Origin: Mesodorylaimus sp. YZB2_4
Lineage: Eukaryota; Nematoda; Enoplea; Dorylaimida; Dorylaimidae
Length of the DNA: 64,000 nucleotides
Assembly (NCBI GenBank): GCA_030248295.1
Contig: JASANH010001214.1
Span: 62,001-126,000 of the forward strand
Reading direction: 5' to 3'
Below are positions 1 to 10,415 of this stretch, one piece after another. Position 1 is the stretch's first letter, and every line of letters starts with the position of its first letter. Both the position numbers and the translations under genes were made by a program. A model generated the notes under the pieces. The model saw only the letters and a program-made list of their open reading frames with translations. It did not search any database and was not told the DNA's origin.

Positions 1-399
1 AGTACCTGGTCGAGTACGAACTGTGTTACTCGTACGAAAGGATGCTGCGACGACCTGAGAATGGCCCCAATTTCCCGTGCGGGAAGTCTTTTATTTTCAG
101 AGAGTGCTAGGAGAGGATATCGTTTCTGGGCCAGGTTTATGCTGGACTGTCATATTTTTCAATCTTTACCGTGCTTTGTGGGGTGTCATAATTATTCATG
201 GAGTAGCGAAGCTAAACGTACAGTATACATAGTACTGTAGTTACATATGCCGCCAGACTTTATATTAAAAAAATTGCATCGCGACTCACGCAGGCTGCTT
301 GAATTGCATCTTGCGGCCTGACAGATAACTTTGTGCATCCAATTTAGGCAGCCTGCGATATCTTGAAAATATCAAAAAATCAAAATCAAAATTGACAAG

Positions 400-612
400 T
401 TACTTTGACCACCAGCCACTCTTGACTAGAACCTCGTCCAGCCATTGAAATGTTTCCAGCGTTTTCCTTTGGCATGGCTTATAGTTTGAGACATGTCTTG
501 ATCCTGGGAAAACCTCAACAGCTGACAGGCATTCGTTGTTACAGTAGTTCAGGCATGAGGGTGTCAGTTTTACGGGTCTTGTCTTAGGACAGGACGGCAT
601 TTGTACATTCAT
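400..612 (-). CDS. possible cysteine-containing exon, unknown
   Basis: A 70-codon open stretch has six cysteines in its first 49 residues (SCPKT, SCLNYCNNEC, KPCQ) and ends in a stop. The cysteine clustering hints at an exon of a small secreted protein. I see no signal peptide, no convincing partner exon and no family match. It could be chance. Confidence 0.2.
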   Translation of the reverse strand: MNVQMPSCPKTRPVKLTPSCLNYCNNECLSAVEVFPGSRHVSNYKPCQRKTLETFQWLDEVLVKSGWWSK

Positions 613-993
613 TGATGATCGGGGCTTTTTTTATTCCAATTGTAGAGAGCAGGACTATTGTATTTGAGGGTCAAAAGCTCGGATACAATATTCTATTAAT
701 TGCAAAAGGATAGCGTTTTGCTGACTTTGATATTCTCGCCATTCGCCCTCGGTGCTATCTGGCCTTAAGCTCACCCTTGAGCTGCTTCCAGCCTATCAGA
801 AAATTACAATTCAGGTGAACCAAGTGTTCAGTACAGTTCACGATCCAATAGTAATTCATTCTTGAATAAACACAATGACAGATTCAAGCTATCATAAGAA
901 CGCACAGCGAACAAATCAGACAAAGAAAACGCTTTTTTCCCCGACATTTCTTTAATAATACTTCTTCCCGCCTCAAAATATAAAAAATGCATC
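613..993. other. intergenic, nothing recognised
   Basis: AT-rich sequence between a doubtful exon and the 3' end of the first receptor gene. No coding, repeat or RNA signal was seen. Confidence 0.5.
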
Positions 994-2121
994 TCAATTT
1001 TGTTTTAAACCAATGGCAATTTTGAACTCGTCTCGAAACGATTTTGACAATAGCATGTACAGATAAAATCCAAAAGATCGTGTACTGCACTCCATCAAAG
1101 TCTGAATATAAGAAACAACATTGGTCAGGTATCGAATTTTAGTATACTCCAGAATTTCAGGAAAGGTACTAGAATATTCAGGAGTAGCACTCTTGGCAAC
1201 ATAGGCCACCACAGTGAACAGGCAGTTAGAGGATTGATAAAGGATAAATAACACTACTAGAACGAGTAGCAGACGAGACATTGCCGAAGATTGCTGTTGC
1301 ACATTCTGTCGCTGTACTGCAGACGCGTTGGCATGCACCTGCGATTTTTGTCGTTTGGCCACAGTGTATACGATGCAAAGTGAGAAAAAAAGCATCAGAA
1401 AAAGGAGCAAAAATGGTAAAAGAGTATTGGTGAAAAACAGCAAGCATGCAAACAGAAAAGTGCTGCCAAATTTGGTATAGCCAAAGCTATAGACCACAGC
1501 ACCAGTCTGATCAGTTCCTAGCTCTATTATCCAATACATCGAAATATTGACGAGAAAACGTAGAGCTGTGCCCAAAAATGTAAGAATACATGTTAGAATC
1601 GATAGGATTCTCTGCTTCTTGTTATCGTAAGCAAATGGTGTACAAATGGCTACGTATCGTTCAATGGCTAACATAAGGGTGCACACATCGGAACCCAAGG
1701 ACCAGGCGAAGGTCAGACTCGTTGTGATTCGCAGGAAAATCATCCCCCAATAACTAAATTTGAAAATACTGTCAAAAGCAATTCCTACAGATAGTGAGAA
1801 GGGTATAATGCTTACATTATACATCAGGTCTAGCACACCTATGATCAGCATGTAAATATAGAATCGTTCTTTTTTCGTGATTGCCTTCCTCCAAATGGCC
1901 AAACAAGTGCAGAGGGAACTTACGATACCGATCGGCACATTGACCACCATGGTCATCTGATTGACAAAATTAACCAAAAAACTACTGTTTAGAAAGTTCG
2001 ATTTCACTTTGTTGAAAGTAGTTTCATCAATGTTCATCCAAGGCCAGCAGTCACTCGGGCTTTGGAGTAAATGGGACGAGAACCAAAAGACTGGTAGGGC
2101 CTTGTTAGTAGTGCAGTTCAT
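994..2121 (-). CDS. rhodopsin-class seven-helix receptor, orphan (copy 1)
   Basis: A 375-residue protein in one uninterrupted coding exon, with seven hydrophobic segments. The G-protein coupling motif after helix 3 is ERY in place of DRY (MLAIERYVAIC). Helix 5 holds a conserved proline (TLLPFLL). The helix 7 motif is FGFYLY, not NPxxY, and the helix 6 CWxP motif is missing. I see no cysteine at the usual start of helix 3, so the standard extracellular disulfide may be absent. The ATG follows a good acceptor (TTTACAG, exon edge at 2125), and a donor (CTAG|GTAAGC) lies at 2176/2177, so a short 5' UTR intron is likely. It is related to the receptor at 7.2-8.3 kb: both have a CWPW motif before helix 1 and similar helices. 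Probably a neuropeptide-type or sensory receptor of an expanded family; the ligand is unknown. Confidence 0.85.
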   Translation of the reverse strand: MNCTTNKALPVFWFSSHLLQSPSDCWPWMNIDETTFNKVKSNFLNSSFLVNFVNQMTMVVNVPIGIVSSLCTCLAIWRKAITKKERFYIYMLIIGVLDLMYNVSIIPFSLSVGIAFDSIFKFSYWGMIFLRITTSLTFAWSLGSDVCTLMLAIERYVAICTPFAYDNKKQRILSILTCILTFLGTALRFLVNISMYWIIELGTDQTGAVVYSFGYTKFGSTFLFACLLFFTNTLLPFLLLFLMLFFSLCIVYTVAKRQKSQVHANASAVQRQNVQQQSSAMSRLLLVLVVLFILYQSSNCLFTVVAYVAKSATPEYSSTFPEILEYTKIRYLTNVVSYIQTLMECSTRSFGFYLYMLLSKSFRDEFKIAIGLKQN

Positions 2122-2125
2122 GTTC

Positions 2126-2176
2126 CTGTAAACGCAAGATAAAAAGATGACTAAAAATCTGTTCGAAAGAGCTTAC
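2126..2176 (-). other. likely 5' UTR intron of receptor copy 1
   Basis: On the minus strand the sequence CTAG|GTAAGC is followed about 50 bases later by GCGTTTACAG|GAAC and then the ATG at 2121. This places the start codon directly after a splice acceptor. Trans-splicing at the same acceptor would look identical. Confidence 0.5.
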
Positions 2177-2717
2177 CTAGCCACTGAATGTAGGTCAATA
2201 ATATTTTTTCTGATCGTCAGGCGTAATATTCGCTGAATGAAGAAAGAGGGTTTTAATAAGAGATCGAGTCCCGGCCAGTGGTCTACAGGTGGGCGGGGAC
2301 AATAAGGAAAGGTTTTTCATTTCCTGTAAGAATAATGAGTCTTTTCTGAATGTCGGAAACAAAATTTAATGAACTTTGTTGAATTAAATTAGTTTTGTTC
2401 TGGTTCAGGAACCTCTGAGCGTTTATTCTTGTCGAATCGATCAAATACCCCATGACAGGACTTATTATTTCTCTTTGTCCGCGACATTACGAAATATTTT
2501 TGATTCCGTTTCTAGATCATTCGGTGATTCAGTTATCGGACTGGCCGACGAAGACAACTACTGTCGTGTTGTTATATGTTGCAAAAATAAAGGCGCCACC
2601 TTGCCTGACTTCACGCAAACTCGTCCAAAGTGATCCAACTGACCGCATTCGTTGCAAGTCTTTCCACTTCTCCTCGTCGTCGTGAACCTTTTCATTTGAA
2701 GCAGTCAATTCCTATCT
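2177..2717. other. intergenic, nothing recognised
   Basis: Upstream region of the first receptor gene. Short open stretches occur, but none has a recognisable protein pattern. Confidence 0.4.
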
Positions 2718-3263
2718 TCAACCGTCGTGGTTCAGAAGATGCACCTTTCTTTGACTTATGCGTTCCATCCAAGCGATCCATGCGCCATGTGTTCGTTCCA
2801 TCGTTCCATGTGCCATGTGCAAGCGACTCACCATTGCTTCCTTGCTACTACTGCCCATCTCCTGTTGACGTTTGTGTTGCAGCGAGGCGCTTTCCAGAAT
2901 GAGTGCCGTTGCCTCCACTTGGGCCAATGTTGCATCCAGCGTAGGATGTTGCTTGAACAGTTCCTTCTGCCACGCGTCGTAGTTGATGCCAAGAATCAGC
3001 TGGTCTCGAATCCTTTCATCTAACGTGGTTCCAAAGTTACAGTTCGCAGCAATTCCCCTCAAGCTGTTGATCCACATCGCGACCGTCTCCTCCTCCTTCC
3101 TGGATCTCTGCACGAAGCGCACACGTTTCGCCATCGCACAGACCTGCTTCCGGTAGTACCCTTCGAGGGCTGCTTTCACATCGTTGTGCGTTTGGTGTAG
3201 AACTTCCCTCGGACGAAAATGATCGACCAGAACTTTGAACGCATCCGGGCCAATACTGGTCAA
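2718..3263 (-). mobile_element. Ty3/gypsy-like gag fragment (relic)
   Basis: An open stretch of 181 codons resembles the central part of retrotransposon gag. It has the region with TVAMWINSLRGIAANCNFG followed by LDERIRDQLILGI and an alanine/glutamate-rich segment, typical of Ty3/gypsy gag of invertebrates. The zinc knuckle, protease, reverse transcriptase, integrase and long terminal repeats were not found nearby. This is a decayed fragment, not a working element. Confidence 0.65.
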
Positions 3264-4079
3264 GAGCAGGGACCTCTTTGCTTGCGCATTCGCCTCACCC
3301 TCGATTCAAATCGCACCAGTTCCAATTCAAACCGTTAAATGTAGTATTGATAATCCTCTCCAGTAGGATCTAGCTTATCAAATAGGAATCTACGGACTCG
3401 CTCTAAACGTTCAGTCTCGGTCATTCCCAAACATCTAAGGGTGTACAATCCCATAACCTTCACCAGAAGTCTGCAGTCGACGTCGCCAATGTAATGTACA
3501 CGGACTCTCGCTATAAGCGACCGTTTTACTAGCCCGCTACATTATGAGTGAATAAGCCATCTACCAAAACAGTCGGCAGCTACACCCCAAAGTTTAGATG
3601 TTCAGCGTTGGCAGCTCATTTTTCTACTGCCGATTATGTCAAAATTTTTCGAGCGTCACGTTTACCAGCCACTCTGGTCGCTTATCATCCTATCAGCTGA
3701 ACTACATGGGTTCTGCAAGCGCTGCGGCCCTAACGGTGCTCTATAGGTGCCACCCAACATGTTCACGAGCACGACCACTTGAATTCGAAAAATTGTCGTT
3801 TTGAAGATGGGATTTTCTTGGATCTCAGGAAAGCCTTTAACCAGAGGCCATATCAAGGAAAATTTTCCTTCCAAGTCACTGGAACTATCCTGCACGCTCA
3901 CGGAACAATCTCTCGGAGCTCGATGGATTTTTCCTGTGAGCTTAAACGAAAATCACCAGGCAACGAGGCGACTCTAAGAGGGTCATGCTGAAAGTTTATA
4001 GCAGCACAAGAAAAAAACTGATCTCGACGATTAGTATTTCATTACGGCTTTTTGAAGTACTCTCCTTTAGCAAGAATGC
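3264..4079. other. gap between two transposon relics
   Basis: No gene recognised. It may include decayed flanks of the gag fragment. Confidence 0.35.
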
Positions 4080-4794
4080 ACATATCCATTCTCTTGATTG
4101 AACCAATCGTCAAAGCAATTTTCTAAAGCATCTTTTTGGCATCATCTGCAAAACCTCTTGCATGTCCGCCGCAGCTGCTTGTGGCTTTCCTTTGCCAGGT
4201 CGCGAGTACAGGCGGGGTGAGTGACCGAATGGACCCCCCTTCCACGCAAAAAATCCAAAGTCGTTGCAACCATGTGAGTGGGTGCATTGTCTGGTGCTAC
4301 AAAGCACCCCTTAGACCACAGTGCGGCCAGGCCTCCTCGATCGACTTGAGTAGCGAGAGCAATCAGAGCTCGGTGCACCGCGCAGCTCAACAGTCCTTTG
4401 ATCTTCGAGTTCAACCATTTTGAAAAACCCATTGCGACGAAAGAAAACGGCAACCATTTTCCCCTATGCTCCTGGCTCTTGTCACTTTCGCCGGAGGGGG
4501 CTCACTTTCAAAGAACAAAACTATCGGATGCTTTTTCGTACCAGTATCATAACTATACTGTAGATTAATGTCTCATCCCTAGTGGCGATGGTACTAATCA
4601 GCTTTGACCCACCATTCGCGATTTGTTTCATCATAAAATGACACCGATTCACTCGCTCCTCTTTTTGCTCTTTGGTCAGGGGTCCCACGACTAACAAGCT
4701 TCCATACGCCGAGGTGTTCGTGCAAAATCGATTGTACTGCCGCCGATCCAATATTTAATTTCTCCTCTATTTCTTCGCAGGCCCTGTTTGGCAC
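4080..4794 (-). mobile_element. mariner-type transposase relic, frameshifted
   Basis: On the minus strand three reading frames in order carry mariner landmarks. First is the helix-turn-helix end with SILHEHLGVWKL. Next is a stretch ending TIATRDETLIY, matching the family's first catalytic aspartate block. Last is APDNAPTHMV plus HPACTRDLAKESH, matching the DNAPAH and HPPYSPDLAP blocks. The frame changes between blocks and stops are present, so it encodes no complete transposase. Inverted terminal repeats were not located. Confidence 0.75.
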
Positions 4795-4799
4795 TCATG

Positions 4800-6725
4800 G
4801 AGGGCCAAGGAAAGGCCTTGGTGATGACGAATGGGTACTATTCGTCAATTTCGATAACAGACTTGTATGAAAGGCAAAAGTACATTTTATAAACACGTCC
4901 ACTCGACAAGGTCCCAATAACCACCGACTGTTACGGAAAAAACTTTTCACGCCTAGACATCGCCATTGGCGGTTGGACTAAGAAAAAGTGAAAGACAAAG
5001 TACAGATTTCGTACCAACCAGGCAGCCAGCCGATGGACACGTGTCAAGAAAATATGCGTAGCTAGTAAGTCGGCCAGTGATAAATTCTTGGCCACAGTAC
5101 TCATTGTATGGACCGATACGATAATTGAAAATTGCTGGACATTGAGGTCGACCAAAAACAGGAAAATCCCAGGAACAGGAAACTGGAAAACCTTACAGGA
5201 AAACGCTATCGGAATAAGGCCTCTGAAAGCCCAACACCTTCTATTATTACATTGTCTGCAAAGCGTTCACTGTATTCCGCCGAACCTGGTATGGGTTCTC
5301 ATCCTATTTGCTTAATCGACCCCAGAGGGTCGTCATCGATAATTGTTCCTCCCGCCTGACCAAGAACTTTATGTGACAGTAAGCGGACTGGGCCAAAGTC
5401 AGAGTGATAATAAGCGAATTCAAAATACCCACAAAGTACAAGGGAAAAATTCGGGACTTTGACAACCTGCGATAATAACCGGATTATCTGGAGTGACTAT
5501 AAGTGGACTCGACTGTACTGTATATAGTTTTTTCACTTCACACAACGAGTTGCTCTATGTAATTTGTACTACTCTAAAATAAAAAAGTTACATATTTTCT
5601 CGCGGTTTCCGAAGAAAGACCACCAAAGCCGCTCAAGTGTCAAAGCGGGAAATTAACTATTTTGCGATCGATTCACCACATAAATTTGGGAAAGCAAATT
5701 CAGGAATGTGCTCGCGCATTCTCCTTGTTGCAGCCGCCTCCACGTGAACCTCTCTTGGACCGGAAATTCTTGTATTCTTCGGTCTTTCACTATCCTCTAG
5801 GATCCGCTTTGCTGACTCCGGAACGCGGGAAAATTATTTTTCATGGTTGGGTTGACCCGCCTTCTTCGAAACGAAGGGCAGCTGAGGCACTGTTCAAGCC
5901 GAATCCAAGCTTGCTGGTGACCAATCGGACGGAAGTGCTCGGCTTTCAAATGTTGGATGGAATCAGGAGAGAAGAGGGCGAAAGCTAATGCGGCCTGTTT
6001 GCAATGATACCAAAAGGTGTGGAGAATTGATTTTCTGATTGCAATGTCTATTGAACTGGCGAAGCGCAGTTGTAGCGAAATCGTGAGGAGTAAGTAAATT
6101 TTTCACACTGACGTGATATTCTGCGAAAATTTCGCCCCTCAGTTGCTTTTATTGAAACATTTTGGGCAGCTGCATCGCAAAAGAACATTTTTGTTGTTCT
6201 TACAGCACTGTTGGCAAGGCGACAAAATACAGACCCATTTATAATAAAAGTTGTCCGCAGTCGGGAGGGGGGCGCTGTTGGATTTTCGCCAAAAATGGAC
6301 AGGGGCTCGGCGAAGAGAAGACCTCCGCTTCTGTGTTCCTGTCTGCAACTTCCGCGACAGAAGTACCCATATTTGGCGCTGATGTGCGTTGGGTGTTCAC
6401 TTTCGCCAGTCTGGGAGCAAGCCTTGGACAGCATAACCCTCGGAAGATCACCCTGCAGCTCATTCTCGGCCCGCCCTACAGAATACATAGTTTCGCACAG
6501 ATAACCTGGAAAATGATGTCGGTTGTCTGTACGGAGTAGTGTTGGTGCGGACGTCCTATTATGGACAGCCCTAAGTGCCGAGGCATGACTGTGCCAGCAC
6601 TTGATCTTTTTTGAGGAAAAGAAGAAAACTTCTTTATGAGGACATTCCGCGAAATTTTCACTCCACGTGTCGTGCGACCACGTGTCACAGACATGTTCAT
6701 CATACCTACAGTATGTCCGTAATAT
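4800..6725. other. intergenic, nothing recognised
   Basis: About 1.9 kb with only short overlapping open stretches on both strands. None has family features, a signal peptide or convincing splice partners. Confidence 0.4.
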
Positions 6726-6870
6726 GCTGCATCACCAAACGGGTATTTCTCGAGAATCAAGGGACATACTCGTACTCCTACACAAAATGATTTGCCCGAC
6801 CATGAGTCGAACACTCGCGTAAGTGCGCACCTGTCGTGATAAGCAGACACATAACCCACCAGCCCAGGGG
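6726..6870 (-). repeat. tRNA-derived SINE, family 2 (diverged copy)
   Basis: Read on the minus strand it begins GGGCTGGTGGGTTATG, continues with a box B-like GTGTTCGACTC, and matches the copies at 13.26, 56.80 and 57.16 kb in order and spacing. The tail is diverged. Confidence 0.7.
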
Positions 6871-6891
6871 CCAACTACATTACAGACCCCT

Positions 6892-6912
6892 CCCCCCCCC
6901 CCCCCCCCCCCC
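6892..6912. repeat. C21 homopolymer tract
   Basis: An uninterrupted run of 21 C on the plus strand, followed by CCACCACCAC-like sequence. Its length is likely to vary and to suffer sequencing error. Confidence 0.9.
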
Positions 6913-7213
6913 ACCACCACTGCCCCTTTTTTGGGCCTGGTCTCTTTCCTTGGCCACAAGAAGCTGTTCTGTCTTGACTCGTGTGTAAGATACCAATGCA
7001 AAATTCGAAAGAGCCGCAATGTTGCCGAGCACTGCAGCAACCAGAGCCTTGTCTATAGGCAAAAACGGGTTGGAAGTCCCGTGGGGTCTCTGATGCAGTG
7101 CTCTTACCGATCGCTGCAAAATCAAGCATCCCAAAGATGCAATTATTTCAATCCACTCAGCTGCTTGGGTAATGCATTTTACTTACAGAATACAGCATTT
7201 GCACTGGTGCGAA

Positions 7214-8300
7214 TTACAAGCAACTCTTAAATAATTTTTTGAACTCATCTCTCATCGAAGTACTGAAACGATAATAAAGATAAAAATTCGATGATCTGGA
7301 CAAACATTCCACGACATATGATAGGAGATTATTCACGCACCAGTGTACGAATGCATCAGCATATTCAATAAGGTCAGTTGGTGAACTGTGAAATGTTATC
7401 GACTTTTTTCGAAGCTTTATAAGCGCTAGAGCGTACAAACAATAACCTATTTGATTCCAAATAAAAAGAAATACTAAAATGAAAAGTGATTTTAACGTAG
7501 CTGTGGAATGAGCCTTGGCATTGCCCTTTTGTTGTGCAGATGCATTTTCATGAATTCTAGCACAGCGACGTTTAAAGACAAGAAAAACCATTTTTCCAGT
7601 CACAAAAAACATTAGAAATAAAATCAAAAATGGTAACAAAATATCAGAAACCAGCAATACCCATTTGAACCAGCTAGATTCTGATATTTCGCTAAACCTA
7701 ATAATGTAAATCATGAACCCATTCTCGTCCAAACCTGCTTCTATAGTTTTGTATTGGGTACAACGGACTGTCAGCCGAACGAAGGTCAGACAAGTGGTCA
7801 ATACAGATCCTACGATTATAGCTAAAACACTTTTAGCTTTCTTGTCCGGCGTCTGCTTACTCAGAACAACACATCTTTCTACAGTCAAAACCAAAGTGCA
7901 CATGTCCGCTTCCGAGGAACAAGCACCTCCAATGCCGCCAAAGAGCCGAGAAAAATCTGTCAAAACATAAGAGTACTGGTACAAGTTATGAAATAAAAAA
8001 CCGAAACAAAAAGAAGTTAAGAAGTAGGACAAGTTGAATATTAGTTCAAAAATAGCAATAACGGACATGAATATGTAAAAATGTTTTCGCTTTTTTACTG
8101 CTTTCCTCCATAATGCAAGTAAGCTGAAGATTGAACCGAGAATTCCAATTGGAGTTGTAACAAGGACGACAGTTTGGACAGCGGATAAACTCAGGTTAAT
8201 TTTTCGTGCTCTCTCTGATATTTCAGTCCAATCAGCCAATGTTGAATTCGTCCACGGCCAACACGAATTGTACGTGGTTAAAAGTAAATTCTTATCAGAA
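7214..8300 (-). CDS. rhodopsin-class seven-helix receptor, orphan (copy 2), 3' exon
   Basis: Paralogue of the receptor at 994-2121, with the same NSCWPWTN motif before helix 1 and similar helices 1-2 (ALWRKAVKKRKHFYIFM). The helix 3 end is ERC (TVERCVVL) in place of DRY, and the helix 7 motif is SNFYLYY. The open frame runs up to 8449 but has no ATG before helix 2, so the start must lie in an upstream exon I could not identify. A plausible acceptor, TTTCTATCCAG, puts the exon edge at 8300. It is 360 residues or so without the missing N-terminus. With copy 1 it forms a small tandem family on one strand, probably peptide or chemosensory receptors. Ligand unknown. Confidence 0.8.
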
Positions 8301-8957
8301 CTGGATAGAAACCGGAGACGTTGCAGAATGCGATCATGTCTATGTTCCAGAGCTGAGGATAGGACATGGGCAAAAGTATTGTGGCTTACGAAGTCCACGA
8401 GTATGTGCGAATCTTGGAACGAGGGCTGCCAGTGGTGCAACAATTTCACAGTCTCGTTATTCTAGACATCATTCATGCCTCACTCAAACTCAAGCAGTGT
8501 GTGGGAAGAGTGGCCAGGCGAAGCGGGCAAACCACGTTTGTCGGCAAATGACGAAAACAATATGATCCTATTTTAAAGAAATGAACCCAAGTAATGGCAG
8601 TTGCAACTTCCATGAAAAGGTAACTAAGCGAATGAGATACTTTTAGGAAAACTGATCCTACCCGTCAAAGAGGTCGCTTGAAAACCTCTTTCTGTAACCT
8701 ATACCAATCCTTACGTGTGGAGCTGATATGCCTAACAGACTGAAGCGCATTAGATCCAGAAAAGACCTCGGCCATCGGTAGGAGCAATCCGCGTGCAATG
8801 TGTGTTTAAACCAAGATCGCAGGGTGAACGTTTTTGCGTGTGTATTTTAGGCTATGTTCTGTTTTTGCAAATACTTCTTTTCCAAAACGATTTACGTGGC
8901 ATTTTTAACACATGGAACAAATGAGGTAAATACAACAGAAAATATAAAAACGAGGTT
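8301..8957. other. intergenic or upstream exon region
   Basis: Should contain the first exon or exons of receptor copy 2 and the 3' region of the Ly6-like gene. A minus-strand ATG at about 8616 opens a 40-codon stretch, but its only donor-like site gives the wrong phase, so I do not call it. Confidence 0.3.
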
Positions 8958-9737
8958 TTACCAATTTATAATTTGACCAAGCCATTCTCCAGAAATTGTA
9001 GAAACAGCTTTTAGAAGCATGACTGCTGCTCCGCCAAACATGCAATCACAATTCAAATTAGGTGCTTGCGCTGCGGATTTACTCACTGATAACATGGCCG
9101 TCGGTGCTGAATCTGCATTCGCAGAAATTGGGCTGGCCACGTCTTCAATGTCAGGCTCAGTAGTACTGGAATGTATGATGACGTTGTTATGTTTTTCCGC
9201 AGAATTCGATGAACTGGATGAATGGACGTTGCCGAGACTGCGATTTCGATTCTCTGAGAATTGGCGATTATTGCATAAAGAATCGAAACAAGCGCACATG
9301 CCGACCAAAGTGACAGTGTTATCAATTTCGCGGCGATATTGCACTTGGCATCGGCCATATCCCTCTGGTGGAACAGCATAGCGAGGTTGACATTGTTCGA
9401 GGACTGTGTTCTTGATACCTAAAGAGAAGATATAGAATTTTGTAGAGCACATTCCTACGCTCAAGCACGGGCCAACCTCCTTACCCGATTGAGGATCAAA
9501 CCATTGAAATACTTGCAAGCACACGGATGGAATACTGGGATATGTGTCGCGACATACTTCGAGCACAGGTTTTTGACAATAACTTCTATTCCAAGGAGAC
9601 AATTCAAAACAGTTATAACAAGTGAGATTCTGATTATATGCCGAATGACCAAACGCCAGGGAGCCCGAGCCACCAAATGCACTATCCCACCCAAAAATAA
9701 TCATGCCAATAACAAGGGTTAGGGACCACGATTCCAT
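8958..9737 (-). CDS. Ly6/uPAR-type three-finger protein, probably surface anchored
   Basis: Starts with a signal peptide (MESWSLTLVIGMIIFGW). A mature domain follows with the Ly6/uPAR cysteine order: LTCYNCFE, SYCQKP, VCRDTY, VCLQVF, EQCQPR, GRCQVQ and the closing CACFDSLCNN. A serine/asparagine-rich stalk comes next, then a moderately hydrophobic C-terminus, so a GPI anchor is possible but weakly supported. A 66-base intron (9419-9484) fits CGG|GTAAGG and CTCTTTAG|GT. It is a multiple of three without stops, so spliced (237 aa) and retained (259 aa) forms are both open. Splicing is favoured because it brings the cysteines to more usual spacing. Proteins of this fold often modulate receptors or act at cell junctions; the role here is unknown. 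Confidence 0.75.
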   Translation of the reverse strand: MESWSLTLVIGMIIFGWDSAFGGSGSLAFGHSAYNQNLTCYNCFELSPWNRSYCQKPVLEVCRDTYPSIPSVCLQVFQWFDPQSGKEVGPCLSVGMCSTKFYIFSLGIKNTVLEQCQPRYAVPPEGYGRCQVQYRREIDNTVTLVGMCACFDSLCNNRQFSENRNRSLGNVHSSSSSNSAEKHNNVIIHSSTTEPDIEDVASPISANADSAPTAMLSVSKSAAQAPNLNCDCMFGGAAVMLLKAVSTISGEWLGQIINW

Positions 9738-10415
9738 GATTTGACACCTCGTCCACTCTTGCCCGGCGAATGACGATAATCGTCATCGAGCAAGCCTTAT
9801 GTAATATTTTTCATTTCCGCACAGACGGCTGGCGTATGGACCTCAATGCAAGCTGTAAATATATTTCGTTGGTCATGTAAACACGTCAACAAAGGATGTT
9901 CAGGGCATGGGCTTATTTTGGATCAGGCGGAGCTTATTTCACCCGTTTCTCAATATTGACAAAATGCAACATGAAGGTCGATGCGGGATATTGCGCAGCG
10001 AACAGTTTAAAAATGAACAGGCACACGACATTGAAATGGGTGTGGCATCTGGTTTTTCAAAACTAAACTAAACTGAGTTACAAAAAAGCTATAATTTTAA
10101 GAAGGAAAAAGCAAACCGGGCCTAAAATTTTCAAAATACTGTAGGCTTTTGTTGGAAAAGAATAAATTTGCTAGCATAAGTCGACGCATCTTTGATCGTG
10201 TGCAGGACATATGTCCTGCATAGTTTTACAAAGGTCACGACAAGCTAGAATTTTCTTCAACGTATCCTATTAGTCCATAGTCCGTATCAAGCATATTACA
10301 AAAGATCCATTACCATATTGAATGACCATGTAGGCCCGAGACTACACAATTTAAAAGGGTGGAAGACAAGAGCTAAATAAGGCAGAGACTCGTACAATCT
10401 TCAATGTGCAATATA
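9738..10415. other. intergenic, nothing recognised
   Basis: Upstream of the Ly6-like gene. A small inverted repeat GCAGGACATATGTCCTGC sits near 10202. Otherwise nothing is seen. Confidence 0.4.

Noticed and set aside
5662-5988. Plus-strand open stretch of 108 codons
   Set aside because: Starts at TTG, with no family pattern and no splice partners.
6892-6912. C-run as a structural or regulatory element
   Set aside because: A plain homopolymer next to CCACCA sequence; similar G14 runs occur at 43477 and 47539. No reason to assign a function.
8301-8449. Extension of receptor copy 2 to the start of its open frame at 8449
   Set aside because: The first codon is GTG and no ATG occurs before helix 2. 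A splice acceptor at 8301-8303 explains the frame better.
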